DNA of 64,000 nucleotides from Gautieria morchelliformis (GCA_015179125.1 WHVA01000233.1:62001-126000); one strand, 5' to 3'; shown: positions 10,501 through 22,059, counted from the stretch's first letter. Notes: a model not told the origin generated them from the letters alone. Made by a program: numbers and translations.

Positions 10501-11881
10501 GTAGACCCCGCCCGGATCCTTGAAAACGGGAAACTCCACATTCTGACGCACCTTGTGGAAGATGTTGAACGTTTCGGCCCTGCCATACAGTACGCCACGG
10601 AAGTATTTGAATCGTTCAACCATGTCTTTTGCATGTGCTCGGTCCTTAGCAATCACCAGTCTCCAGGTCAGGACATCGCCCGTAAATGTGCCAGCCTTGA
10701 ACGTGTCAAGCATATCCTCAGCGGCAGCTTTTGGTTGACCAAGGATGGAGAATGGGTGCAGGCTGCTCCTCAGGTCCGTGGCATTGTAAAACGGCATTCA
10801 ATCATACAGACTCATCTGGGGTGAGCTCCACCACCTACATGGAGCCCTGGTATAATGACACCAGGTCCAAAGAACACCCGCATGCTATGTCTGTGGACGG
10901 AAATTTGCAATAACGGAGACAAAGTCTTGTTTCCCATCCCGCCTGAAGGTTTCACATGGTATGATGCCATGTCTGTCATTGCCCAGTCAGGGGACTTGTG
11001 TCACCCGGGCACCTGGGTTTGCGTGGATGGCATGGTGGGTTTCGCCAGTTTTCTCATGCTGTGAACAGCAGCACCTACTGATCATACATTAGAATGACAC
11101 TCCGTGGCTGGGCCGAATCCGTCGTTTGCTCTTACCCCAGGAACGCACTTCCCATGGCTGTGTCATCCTCGAACGCTTCATCGTTTCAGACACCATGTAC
11201 CCACACTACGAGATGCCGTTTCTCACCAGATCAGAACATGAACGGCATGTAATTATGCTACCCAAGGTTTGTTCCCTCATGTTATGCACATATCCGCACA
11301 AACTGAGGTAGCGGCAGCATGTTAAGTTCCACTTCAATGCCCAGCATGATTGTCACTCAGACGAATGCGTGCTCAGCGGCTGTCGTTTGCGCCCCCAGGA
11401 ACGTGAGGTCACAGAGCACACAGTGCCTGTGCTAGCTCATGCTGATGATGCTCATTTCATCATCAACCTCCATGCTCTGCATAATGCGAGCATTCTACGA
11501 GAAATGTTGCCCCGCCATCTCACCGCACCGACCCCCATCCATGTCGATTCCAAGGCTTTCCATTATCAAACGGCCACCCAATTACGTGTTACACAGGATC
11601 AAAAACATAAGACCAGTGCTGCAAAATCCAAGGCAACCCGCTTGGCAAATAAGCAGAAAAGGCAAATGGCCCAAAGCAATTGTATTGTTGACCTGTCAAT
11701 CGGCGATGACAGTGTGGAATCCGATGGGGACTTGGAAGCCATACCTGAAGAAGCCAACGAGTGGCCTGATCAGGAAGCTGACAGCACTATCGATGTAGAT
11801 GCCCGATCCGATGGTGAGGCCGAGCTTCCTGCAGTTCGTTCACGTCGTGCACGCGGTGTCAAGCGCAAGAAACTCAATTAA
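7591..11881 (+). pseudogene. Basidiomycete CACTA-like transposase family gene, multi-exon, damaged 5' part
   Basis: Starts MPGPRRKKLPA at 7591, followed by a C-x2-C...H zinc-finger-like exon. Exons are separated by introns of about 50 nt, for example around 7625-7678, 8574-8620, 9033-9088, 9385-9439, 9658-9705 and 9981-10037. Conserved blocks in order: LIDLLDNLPRLRLS (8342), YYVDELAE (8771), ERMPNPLRA (about 9107), LPGQLLQQEYFIRFVSTSP (9280), HIGPGGNCKCRHC (9559), GTKDRVTQGW (9813), TPVEILHTVLLGSVKYIW (10056), LHILTHLVEDVERFGP (10533), HNASILREMLPRHLTAP (11480). I recall this as a very abundant family in Agaricomycetes. The D-x-x-P-x-E-x-L-H segment resembles the Transposase_21/CACTA core, but the catalytic role is inferred. 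Damage: a TGA in the zinc-finger exon near 7743 and a frameshift near 8013. The later exons look open. Confidence 0.7.
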
Positions 11882-12093
11882 ATATTTTCTGGATGCAGAG
11901 TGTGAGCTTCCCGATCTCACACACTCCTCACATGTTACATTTTTTTTTTCATGTTCCATTTGTTGTTTCTTAGGCACCCAGTCAACGCAACAATAGTGTT
12001 CCACACATATATCATCCACTCGTTTCAACCCTCGCTTTTTCATCCTTGTCCTCTCCCGCCTCTTCACCCCCACATCTACGCTCTTTCTCTCAC

Positions 12094-12336
12094 ATGGCTG
12101 CCACTCCCAGCTTGTATTCCGGGCCTGGCACTCCTGGTGGCATCCCATACGGTGACATGTTCCCTTTGTCTACACCCAGTTCTGATCCGCCATCCTCTAT
12201 CCTGACCTCAAGAACCAATGCCCCTGAAAGTACTATCCCTCGCCGTGACCGAGGAAGCATCCAAGAGCGCATTGCACACAAAATCCGCGAACAAGCTGAC
12301 CGTGACAGTGCCAGCAACCTAATTGACCCCAAATAA
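12094..12336 (+). CDS. Small ORF downstream of transposase (80 aa)
   Basis: Begins MAATPSLYSG at 12094, is Ser/Pro-rich, and ends in a charged stretch (RGSIQERIAHKIREQADRD) likely to be helical. It lies 210 bp after the transposase stop and ends just before the gypsy LTR. No family recognised. It could be a last ORF of the same element or chance. Confidence 0.25.
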   Translation: MAATPSLYSGPGTPGGIPYGDMFPLSTPSSDPPSSILTSRTNAPESTIPRRDRGSIQERIAHKIREQADRDSASNLIDPK

Positions 12337-12347
12337 CGAGAGAGTAA

Positions 12348-13527
12348 TGTGAAGTGGCTTTCGCGCACAACTTGACTTGACTTGTGAAAGTCACTGAACA
12401 GGAAAATCAACTGAACAGCTCGTCTCGGGTATTGGAGTGCTAATTGACAAGAAAATCGATTGCCAACCTCACTCTGTAGAGTTTCACCCAGCGTGTTAGG
12501 CTAAGTGGCTAAGCAGTAAAGCAACTACTTAACTAAGAATAGTTACTCTAAGCAAGAGTAGTATTCTAGTTCGGGTTAGGAACTTAGATAAGATGTGCAA
12601 GTCACACAAGCTGTGTAGGATAGAAGATGGGTAGATTGATTGCTCAAAGGGCAGGCAAAGGGCCTCCTTTTATATTGTAATGTACAGGAGCTTAGTAAGC
12701 AGGTAGAACCTTCTATCTATTAATGGAATGGGGGAAGAAGCTTGTGGAAGATGGAAGAAAGGGTTGGAAGAAACTGGCTGTTTCCAGGGGACTCTACCAT
12801 GCTTCCTACCAATCAGAGCTTGATTTGTCAGGAATGACTCACTGAAAAGGGTCATGTGCCATAGCACAGCTTGGCTGAGTCATGTACTCCTGACTCACCG
12901 AGTTGTGCTTGGATTGGTTGAGTCATTGAGGCTGTATCTCCAGATAGCCATGTATTTGGCACTCAGAAGCTGAGTAAGCAGTTCTGAGCCAATTAGGGCT
13001 CTGTAGCCATGATTACTAAGAGCACTGCTTAGCACAGCTGGGCATAGCCTGGTACAGCCCAGTTGTCATGACTGACCATGATCCCCATTGTTTGGTGAAG
13101 CCAAACAGGCTGCACAGTTGCTATGGCTGCATATAGCAACTGTTTGGGACTCAGCTGGAAATACTGAGTGAGCCATCCTGCCGGACTTGTGGGTGCTTGG
13201 GTGACCATAAGTCCGAAAATGCGGCCACCGCCGAGGTGCCCGGCGGAGTTTGAAATAGAGCGCCGAGAACAGAGTTGTGGGTGCTAGAGGATCCACAACT
13301 CTGTAATGACAGAAAAATGGTAGTTTGAGCCATGGAGACTTTGGAAAAATAAGGAAAAATATGAGTTAACTAGAGGAATGTTTGAAAAGCCTTTCCCCAG
13401 TTATATTAACAGCATACAGATACTGTTAATTCCTCAAATGTGTTTTTACATGTTGTCAAGACAAAAAGAAAAGACTAGGGCTGGTTGAGCAGCCTTCCTT
13501 GGCTGGTTGAACAGCCGTTCCCCTACA
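12348..13527 (-). repeat. 3' LTR of the minus-strand gypsy element
   Basis: Bounded by TG...CA (on the minus strand TGTAGGGGAACGGC at 13527 and ...CACTTCACA at 12348). A purine-rich tract lies immediately internal to 13527. A TATA-like TTTTATATTG lies near 12670. The outer 340 bp (12348-12690) matches, in inverted orientation, the LTR fragment at about 22,860-23,206 at roughly 70 percent by eye. Confidence 0.8.
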
Positions 13528-13715
13528 GTTATCCCCCCTTCAAACATTTCGAGACTGCCCTACATGTTTTTGGAGGCAGGGACACAAGTGTCACGGAGAG
13601 GAGCGCTGGAGCGGTCGGATAAGTGAGAATCTGGAGCTTGTTGTAGAACAGGGATATGATACTGACGAGCTTACTTCTCCTCTCAGCAGCATAAGCTGCC
13701 TCTCTAGGAGCTGCG

Positions 13716-14804
13716 CTATAGATGGCTGCCAGAGCACCAACTGCTTCTTGTTGGGTTCAGAGCCATCTTGCGCCTCGTCGACGGGGGAGTAGTCGCGATA
13801 TCTTTGGGAGAACTAACCTGAACCTCTGCGTTGAAGGAACGAGCAACGCGAGCTGAGGAAGTCAGGTTAACTGAGTGGGTGTAGCAGGACGGAACGAGGA
13901 ACTCACGAGCGGGCTCGGGAGACTCTCCAAGCACCGTGTCGTGTTCAGAAGAGTTGGAAGGCCAGATGTCGTCGGTGCTACTCTCACCGTCCGAATTGTC
14001 GAAGCACGCGGGAGTGGGAGGAGTGGGCCACTTCCACGATGCCTTAGGTAGCACGGCGGTTTTGAGTTTAGCCTTACGGATCCACACTGCGAGCTGCCTG
14101 GAATTATCTTGCCAGGTAGCGAGTCGTCCGCGGATGACATTGGGTGATTCAGGGAGTAACAGGAAGTTGTAAGTGAGCTGATATATCGGAGGAAAAGGAG
14201 GATGGGGCATGCCGATTTCGATCAGTTTTTCGTCGGGAATAGTGAGGGGAAGCGGTTTCTCAGCGGTTTCACCGTTCCAGTCATTAGCGGCCGCCAAAAT
14301 GTACCTCCCTTTCATTTTTAGAGACTCCCAGAAGCAACTGGCCAAGTCATGTCGAAGGATGGCATATTGCTCCTCGGGATGATCAAGGAATATAAAGTCA
14401 AACTTGCCAGGTCGGTAGAAGTCAAATTCTGAAGAATGTTGGAAAGGAAAGCTAGGAGCGGGGACAGGTCCCTGAACGATGCGATCGCCGTCGAAGCGAG
14501 TGATGTAGTCCAGAGACGTGACGTCAGGGAATCGGGCCATGAGGAGAGAATAGAAGTGAGAGAGAGACGGGCAGCGCACTTGAAGAATTAGAGAAAAGCA
14601 GAATTTTTTGGTGATTTCGATGTTGAGATAGAAAAAGTCGATACAGGAAGAGGGAATATATGAGGTTTTGATGGAATTTTCTTGAAGAGAACCGAAGGCT
14701 GAAGAAACCTTAGGAAAATTGATAATAAATAAGTGTGAAACGGGGGAGGCCGCTCCACGATCAGGCCTGCATCTTCGAACGCAAGTCCCAAGCCTTGAGG
14801 ACAT
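13716..14804 (-). CDS. Extra ORF between pol and 3' LTR of the gypsy element (362 aa)
   Basis: This open stretch follows pol in the same direction and overlaps the chromodomain ORF slightly. The likely start is the ATG at MARFPDVTSL (about 14,540). Readable features: SFPFQHSSEFDFYRPGKF, DHPEEQYAILRHDL, a Trp-rich middle and a Ser/acidic tail. No signal peptide or fusion-protein features, so it is not an evident envelope. The family is not recognised. Confidence 0.5.
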   Translation of the reverse strand: MSSRLGTCVRRCRPDRGAASPVSHLFIINFPKVSSAFGSLQENSIKTSYIPSSCIDFFYLNIEITKKFCFSLILQVRCPSLSHFYSLLMARFPDVTSLDYITRFDGDRIVQGPVPAPSFPFQHSSEFDFYRPGKFDFIFLDHPEEQYAILRHDLASCFWESLKMKGRYILAAANDWNGETAEKPLPLTIPDEKLIEIGMPHPPFPPIYQLTYNFLLLPESPNVIRGRLATWQDNSRQLAVWIRKAKLKTAVLPKASWKWPTPPTPACFDNSDGESSTDDIWPSNSSEHDTVLGESPEPAREFLVPSCYTHSVNLTSSARVARSFNAEVQVSSPKDIATTPPSTRRKMALNPTRSSWCSGSHL

Positions 14805-17211
14805 TGGGAGCGTTCTTGAGGTGCCTTCGGGTGAGCCATTCGTCGTATGAGGAGTCGAATCCGACGAACCTGACCAGTAATTCCTGAACGCGTTTACCGC
14901 TACGCCCCTTCTTCCAGCGCTCTTTCAGGATGCGCTCCACCTCATATTCGGGGATCGAATCGAAGTCCTTACGATAGAGGGGTCGCACCGATCAAGGACC
15001 AAATCGCGACTCCGAGGAGGCGTAAGGTTCCAGGTGTGCGATGTTGAGAACGGGGTGTGTGTCATAGCTAGCGGGCATGCGCAGACGGTAGGTAGAGGGT
15101 CCGAGTTTTTGCAGAATTTCAAAGGGCCCGTCGTACTTCATGAGAAGTTTTCGACCGCGTCCTTTTTCAGAGCGCAAAAGGTGAAGCGAGTGAGGATTGA
15201 GGAGGACTGAATCACCCACTTCGAACTCCTGGACCAGTCGTCCCTCGTTGTACATTCGTTGCTGAGACACTTGCGCAAATTGAAGGGCTTGCTTGGCTTG
15301 GTTACGGAGTGTCTCGAAGTGTTCCACGAAATTGGACGCGTTTAGACTTTCGGCGAGGCCGGAGACGATTGGGTTTCCTGTCACGTGATTGTTAGACTCC
15401 GCAGAGTCCAGAGTTCCAGGGAAGGACTGGGGCCGCTCAATTTGATCGCTAGGAGAATGTAAAAGAGAGCTAGAGGTCCGAGGATGAAATCCGTGAAGGA
15501 GGAAGGAGGGGGAGAAGGAAGAAGAAGAATGCGGCGTGTTGTTGTACGCAAGCGAGAACGAGGCAAGTAGCGAGGCCCAGTTGTCCCGATTAGGACTCAC
15601 ATAGGTCCGGAGTGCCGTTTCCAGGATCTGGTTCATGATCTCCGTTTGTCCGTCCGCTTGAGGATGATATGCCGTGGTAAGGGCTCTTCTCATTCCCATA
15701 AGTTTGCAAATTTCTTTCCAGAAGGTGCTGGTCCACCTGGAATCTCTATCAGATACAATCTGTCTAGGGATTCCAAATCTGGAAATAATATGTTCAAAGA
15801 ATAGTTTAGCAGTATCTTCCTCATTAACTGTGCTGTTAGTGGGGATGAAAGTAGCATACTTGGTGAGCTTATCTACTATGACCAAGATACTGTCAAATCC
15901 AAGACTGTCTGGTAGTTCCGTGATAAAGTCCATGGTGACAACTTCAAAAGGTTTATCCGGGATAGGCAAAGGTTGTAGTATTCCAAATGGTGCATGCCTT
16001 CTGGGTTTAGCCTTTTGACAAATATCGCAGCTGACAACAAACTTTTTGATATCTCTACTCATTCTAGGCCAAAAGTAAGTAGAGGACAGTTTGTTGTAAG
16101 TCCTATGATAGCCTGCATGGGCTCCTTCCGTGATTTCGTCATGGACCTCGCTGAGGAGTCTGGGTTGTTCACTTTTGGGGATGCACAGCCTGTCATTCCC
16201 ATTCCAGTCTTCAAAGTACAAAAGACCATCATTCTCGTAAAATAAAGGCTGCCTTGGGCTGGCCCAATTCGACTCTTGCTTCAGGTCATTTAGCACTTTG
16301 CTAAAATATGGATCAAGGGAATAACCATCTCTGACTTTCTGCATTTCCTCTGGTGACAAGCTCACAACTAGGTTGTAACTCATAGCAGTGGTGAAAGGGA
16401 TAGAAATGGAATCGGCTAGACAGGTTCTAGCTTCGACCGAAGTGGAGAATCTGTCTGAAGGGATTACCAGGTTGTCTTCTTCAAAATTGGCTACGAGTTG
16501 CAAGGTCTTGGCTTCGAAGTCAGGAGAGATATCTGAGTAGAGTTCCGACAAGGGATCTTGGTCGGAATCAAGGATAGTGGGAATAGAGTCATCCGAGGGA
16601 GGACCGTCATTGAAAGGGACATTGCATCTAAGTCTGGAGATAGGATCGACATTGGAGTGAACACGTCCTGCCCGGTGCACGATTTTTAAGTCTGGATAGG
16701 CTGCAAATACCGTGCCCCAAGTTAACAGTCTTCTGTTGACATTTTGAAAAGTACGACTCCAAATTAAGGCTGCATGATCTGTAATAGCCAAGACCTTTTC
16801 CCCTTCAATATAAGGTTGGAATTTGATAAGTCCATCTCGTAATGCTAAGGCTTCCCTCTCGGTAGGAGAGTAGTTACGTTCAGCTGGTTTCAGGGTTCTG
16901 GACCAGTAGGCAATAACTCGTTCCACCGAGACTGTAGTGTTTTCGAAATCTTTGTCCCAGCTACCAGGCGTGGGGAGAGATTCGTCCTTTGACACTGAAA
17001 TGACCAGTTGGGGAATAGGTTGGTCATTGTCAAAAGCGAGCTTGAGCTTCTCATACGCTTTGGTACCCTTGAGATCACGAATTTTGATGGGTTGGATCTG
17101 CTGTAGTATAGCTGCTATACCAACATCGCAGGCATCTGAGTACACTCTGTATCCCAGACCTGGGATGGCATAAGCCTTGACTGGGGCACTAGCCAAGGTA
17201 GTTTTAGCCAA
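14761..17211 (-). pseudogene. Gypsy pol: RNase H, integrase and chromodomain (fossil)
   Basis: From high to low coordinate: RNase H with YSDACD and ITDHAAL; integrase zinc-binding region (H..H...C..C, CDICQKAK); integrase core with TMDFI, VSDRDSRW and YHPQADGQTE. A separate frame at 14761-14988 encodes the chromodomain with EYEVERILKER, LVRFVGFDSSYDEW and ending KAWDLR. The chromodomain marks it as a chromovirus; in that group it directs insertion to particular chromatin. Part of a broken element. Confidence 0.9.
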
Positions 17212-17640
17212 CTCAAAGGCTTCCCTTTGTGTACTATTCCATTCCCAAAGGCTTCCCTTTGTGTACTATTCCATTCCCAAAGGCTTCCCTTTGTGTACTA
17301 TTCCATTCCCATACTGATCCCTTTTTTAGAAGTCCGAATAAGGGAGCAACTATCCAGGCATAGAATGGTATGTATGAGGAAAAGTACACCATCATCCCGA
17401 GAAAGGTCTGCAATTCGTGAACGTTTCTAGGTTCAGATAGTTCGAGAATGGCATCCACCTTTTCCTTATGAGTTGATAGACCTAACCGTGATACCTTCTG
17501 ACCTAGCAGCATAAGTGACTGGTAGGCTAGATGGCTCCACACTGAGTGCCAATGCACCATAAGGCAACTTTGCCAATCCTGACATGTTCTTGAGCTTGGA
17601 AACCGCGGGGGCGCATGCGTATGCGGTGGGGTGAGGGGCA

Positions 17641-18189
17641 TGGAGGTGCTGGGGTGGGCGAGCTGGTGTAGGAGGATGTGGTGGGGGAGGGGGCAGTGGT
17701 GGGTGCCGGTGCCGGTGGAGCATCATACGGGGCCGGGGGGGATGTGCAGGGCGTGGTCAACATGGCTGTGGCAGGAGCGGTGTGTGGGGTGCAGCAGGCA
17801 TGGACAACACGGAGCTCATCATGAGGAGACTGGACATACAGTTAGCAGGGTGCGGGGGCATCGACACACCTTGACACTCGGGGGACTCCACACAGGGGAC
17901 ATGGGGGATACTGGCCCAATGACATGACTGGGCTGGCGGCCCTCAAGGTGTGCGAGGACGTTGCCGCGGTTGATGTTGCGGTAGTGCGTGGAGGCATGGG
18001 ACGTGGTGGTGGTCATCGCAAGGGTGTTGATGGTAGGAGTGATGGAGCCGTGGTTGGTTGGGGTGCAGGTGGATGACAGGAAGGAACTGCTCGTGCTTGT
18101 ACAAGTAGAAGGGGCGCTTCAAGTCACAATGGTGGACTTGTAGTTGGGACACATGACAGCCCTTTCAGTGAGGATGTAAAGTAAGCATA
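17641..18189. other. G-rich low-complexity stretch
   Basis: The plus strand is rich in GGTG/GGGG words; the minus strand is correspondingly Pro/His/Thr-rich in translation. It abuts the broken end of the gypsy element and may belong to it or to an older insertion. I see no gene I can support. Confidence 0.4.
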
Positions 18190-18587
18190 CACTGGAGACA
18201 TCTAAAGATTTTCTGATCTGAAAAACTGTTCAAAAAACTGTAAAGATTTTCCAAATATTTTTAGTGTTTTTTATGTGAAAAAACTATGATAAAACTTTGT
18301 GTTTTTGTTAGAGTTTATCAAGCAAGAAAATTGTAAAAAAGATTGAAAGTTTTTGCAGGATTTTTTATGGGTTTCTTTGTGATTTCACAAAGAAACTTAT
18401 AAAAACACCTAAAAAACCCTGCAAAAAACTTTAAACTTTTTTACAATTTTCTTGCTCAACAAATTCTAACAAAAACACAAAATTTTGTTGAAGTTTTTTT
18501 ACATTGAAAACACTAAAAAAATTTGGAATATCTTTACAGTTTTTTGAACAGTTTTTCAGACCAGAAAATTTTTATATGCCTCCAGTG
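18190..18587. repeat. Foldback palindrome (MITE-like), about 398 bp
   Basis: Arms 18190-18382 and 18385-18587 are inverted copies meeting at GTGA-TT-TCAC (centre about 18,383). The outer ends read CACTGGAG on the left and CTCCAGTG on the right, and a TA dinucleotide flanks each side (18188-18189; 18589-18590). The arms are A/T-rich with mismatches spread evenly. Almost the whole length is inverted repeat, with no coding capacity. This fits a foldback or MITE-type element; TA flanks would suit a Tc1/mariner enzyme, such as the relic just to the right. Confidence 0.85.
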
Positions 18588-18761
18588 ATAAGTAGGTGGT
18601 CCAGACCTGGCCTGGAATGTCTTTAAAAATGCTGTTGTGCGATTCATGTCATAGAATTCTTGGTCAGGGTGTGTGTTTCGGGAACTTCTGTTCTCCTTGT
18701 ATATACTACCCACACCATTGTGCATATGCCTTGCCCTCACAACCCTAAACATGTTTGTCAC

Positions 18762-20097
18762 ATGTACAGCCAGGATCTGCAGGATCGTGTTATACACCAA
18801 AAATTCAAGCTCAACAAGAAATCAACTGATATTGCAATTGACCTCGCTATGTCACTACATGTAGTTCAATGCACAATCAAACTCTGACAGGATGTTGGAG
18901 ACGTTGTGGCAGAGCCAAAGCGGCTATCTCATGGGTCAAAAATGACCTCAGCTCAGAGTGAAGTCATTCATGTCTGTGTTTAGCTGTAGCTTATTTTATT
19001 TTATAACAGTTTCTTCTTGCGCTTCTTGAACACTCGCCCGATCTTTACCTCGATGAGCTTGTCAAAGAGCTAGAGGTGCAGCATGGTATTTTAGTAAGTA
19101 TATCAACTGTCTGGAGGACGCTTAGACATCTTGGCTTGCAAAGAAAGAAAGTGAGTTGTTAAATCCTCGAAGAATGACAACCTTTATGTTTGTCTCCAAT
19201 CTAGCTTTCATGGGCAGCCGCAGAGCGCTGTGAAGCCTCGTGGACTGCTTTCCAGTTTCGTATTGGTAGTGAACCACCGGACCGTTTGGTTTTCACAGAT
19301 GAAAGCGCAATTGACCTTTGCACAACATATAGACTAATGGGATGGGCTTACAAGGGATGTAGGCCTTGAGTGTGAGCACGTTTCCAAAGGGGCGAAAGGT
19401 AATGATTTGTGCATGGGCCTCCATTATTGTATCGCTAATATCCACTCAGATTTTCAATCCTTCCAGCACTCTCACAAGATGGAATCATCTATAGCCATAT
19501 CAAATTAGGGGCATACGACGGTCCAGAGTTCCTTGTGTCTCTGAAGGGCCTTTTAGAGGTAATGAACCCTTACCCGGCACCACAGAGTGTTCTTGTTATT
19601 AATAACGCCCCATTCACCACATACCTGATGTCTCACTCTTATGTGCCCAAAGGTTTTTACCATTATAAACTGTTTTCACTAGTGTCTAATCTTGCATTTG
19701 CAGAGGAATAAAACTGATGTATCTTCTGCCATACTCGCCCAATCTCAACCTGATCAAAGAATCATTCTCCTTCATCAAAGCTCACCTCAGACATCATGGT
19801 GCCGATTTCCATGCATGTGTTGCAAGTAAGGAGAGGGCTGAGCTATTCATGTTTCTCTACGAGGCACTGGATCGGATTACACGCAGACATGCGCAAGGGT
19901 GGATGAACGACTGTGGCTATCTGTCGTGTGGTTGTACTACTGCAATGCAATTTTTTTGTTGTCAGAATGTTGAAAATTATCTGCAATGTGATAATATGTG
20001 GATGGTAAATCCCAGTGGAAATCGGCTCGGAGTAGGGCTGCACATAGCTGTAAATACTGATAATGAAATACCAATTCGGAGTTACATAAACCTGTAG
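18762..20097 (+). pseudogene. Tc1/mariner-like (DDE_3) transposase relic
   Basis: Begins MYSQDLQDRVIHQKF with a helix-turn-helix-like N-terminus (to about 18,885). Matches resume with LVKELEVQHGILVSISTVWR (about 19,050-19,110), RLVFTDESAIDL (about 19,285), GAYDGPEFLVSLKGLLEVM (about 19,510) and YLLPYSPNLNLIKESFSF (19,717). Short introns seem to separate the blocks. The first catalytic Asp (FTDES) is kept. The second block reads VINNAP, where the family has IDNAP. The third reads LIKES, where the family has PIEEA, so two of three catalytic acids appear lost. In-frame stops also occur. A plain DNA transposon, dead copy. Confidence 0.75.
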
Positions 20098-20998
20098 GGA
20101 CCAGTGATGCACCGATGCACGAAATTTTTTTATTTACAAAACTCAGTTGCTTCCGGTTCCAACCGATACCGGCGTGCCCGACACTTTTCGCAGCACTCAG
20201 AAATTAAGAAATCTTCTGCTTGGCAACATCTTCACTCGATGCACTTGCCATTGACTTGTCTCATTTCTGTCACTCGCATCTGCACTCGCACTCGGTTTTC
20301 CATGTCTGTACACACACTTGCATCTGCCCTCCAGTCGTCACCCGATTCTCTGTCTCCACTTGCACTTGCATCGCAGACACACACATCTGCGTTCTGCTCA
20401 ATTTTCTATTTGCATCTGCATCCAAACTCGATCTTTGTTTACCCAATGGTGTGGATTCTTCGTTTCTGCAGATGCACTCATTGCTGATTTTTTCATCTAT
20501 CAGAGGCACAGAGATGCTAAGCGCCACGCACTCTCGGATTTCTGCATATGCATGTCACTGGAACCCTCTGCGTTTTTCAGATCTACCACACCGTGACATA
20601 CATTTTGTTTCACTTACACGCTTCTCTTCCCCCAGCGCCCCAGCATACTTTTGACACGCCAAGTCCCACCACCATCTCCCTGAGTTCCTGCCTGGCGTGC
20701 ATGCTGCTTCGCTTCCCGGTGAAAGAGGCGACGGGGGAGACGACGCAATAGATGGTGAGAATGGATGGAGTGTGACGATGCGATTAAAGGAGGTGATGAC
20801 ATGGAGGGCAACGACACAATAGAGGGAGATAAAGTGGTGGCGGCCAACAATGTGATGGAGGGGGGCGACCAAAACTTAGTAGTGCAAAAAGTACTCATTT
20901 TAAGTGCCCGCTCTTCCTACAGTGGCTATAGGATCTCATAATATTATATGTCATGCGTTACATGTGGTCTTTCCCAGCTCATCCTCTCTCTTCACCTG
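20098..20998. other. Intergenic, no supported gene
   Basis: C/T-rich on the plus strand with repeated CACTCGCATCTGCACTCG-type words at 20,230-20,420. Open stretches here look like chance. Confidence 0.5.
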
Positions 20999-21983
20999 TC
21001 ATTTCACCTCCTTGGTATAATCCCAAATCTCCGGCAGGTTTGAAAGAGAGTCATGCCCAATCGTTACATACGGCTCATATATCTTGGCGGCACTTAAATC
21101 ATACTCATGGACATCTGAAAGAAAGTTTGGTTCCAGCCAATCCTGAGCAGCCTCCTGAGCAAGCATTAACCATTGAATCAAGAGCTTGGAGAATGGTTTC
21201 AAGCCCATGGAGAAGCTGTTCCCAATTTCCTGATGCTTTAACCTTTCAAGGAAACCTCCCCTACTTTGTAACACAGCTAAATCGTCGGAGAGCATCAAGT
21301 GATGGTAATGCTGTTCTAGTGGCTCCACGAGTACCCCCTTGGTCTCCAGAATCTCCAGAATCAACCAAAATAAAACCCATATAAATGACTCCAGGTCATC
21401 AATTGCTGTGTGCACAACTTCCATTCCAGTGTCCCAAGCAAGAATCAGCGCCTGAGACATGAAAGGCAGCGTACCCTAGAACCATGTAAATCACAAGCCG
21501 CACACAACAACTAAAGACCCACCAAGCAATGCTTTGCTAATTACCGCTTCTGATCCATCCAACGAATCACCTGGTCCCTATCACATATGAATCCCACACA
21601 TCTAGTAACTTCTCGAGTCATGGCAAAACTGAAGCAAACATAAAAAAATGAAAGGACTGATGTGAAAGACAGTATGTACTCTGTCACAGGCATCCGCTCA
21701 GCTTCCTTAATCAGCATGACGTTCCTGACACTTACATCGCAGTGCAACCAGCTGTTCTTAAACAGCCCAAAATGTCCTGTCAACCACCATCATAGGTAAA
21801 TCATGTCCAATGCCCTCTTCGTTCACATACCCAACATGGCATGCACTATACAGCGCACAAGCAATCAAGGACTTTGTGCAGCTCGCAGTGATGTCCCTTC
21901 AGTCACAAAAACATATCGCATATGTATTCATTCATCAGGCCTAACCCCGGCGTATGGCTCTGCCATAAACATGGGCCAATAAG
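20999..21983 (-). pseudogene. FunK1-type protein kinase fragment
   Basis: Minus strand. The catalytic-loop equivalent LHCDVSVRNVMLI (about 21,750) replaces the usual LHRDIS.GN. It is followed by RCVGFICDRDQVIRWMDQ (about 21,590), the DFD-like region, where this family has GxLIDFD. After an intron-sized gap come GTLPFMSQALI (about 21,470) and HTAIDDLESFIWVLFWLILE (about 21,400), both hallmarks of fungal FunK1 kinases. The N-terminal half of the family is absent and stops occur upstream, so this is a relic. The gypsy fragment starts within about 100 bp, suggesting that transposon insertion truncated it. Confidence 0.75.
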
Positions 21984-22059
21984 TTGCATCATCAGGTATG
22001 AACTTATCCAGACTTACCTAAGAAGTCAACCACCGTCTCAAGCAAAATTCCCACGCCCC

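Larger units (their letters stand above)
12348..17640 (-). mobile_element. Ty3/gypsy chromovirus, broken copy
   Basis: Minus-strand fossil. Parts seen, in transcription order from high to low coordinate: end of reverse transcriptase and RNase H, integrase, chromodomain, an extra ORF, a purine-rich tract just before 13527, and a 1.18-kb LTR. The upstream part of the element (gag, protease, most of RT, 5' LTR) is not present next to it. It is broken, with a few breaks in addition to being incomplete. The integrase HHCC and DDE regions and the chromodomain are still easily read, so it is of moderate age. Confidence 0.9.
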
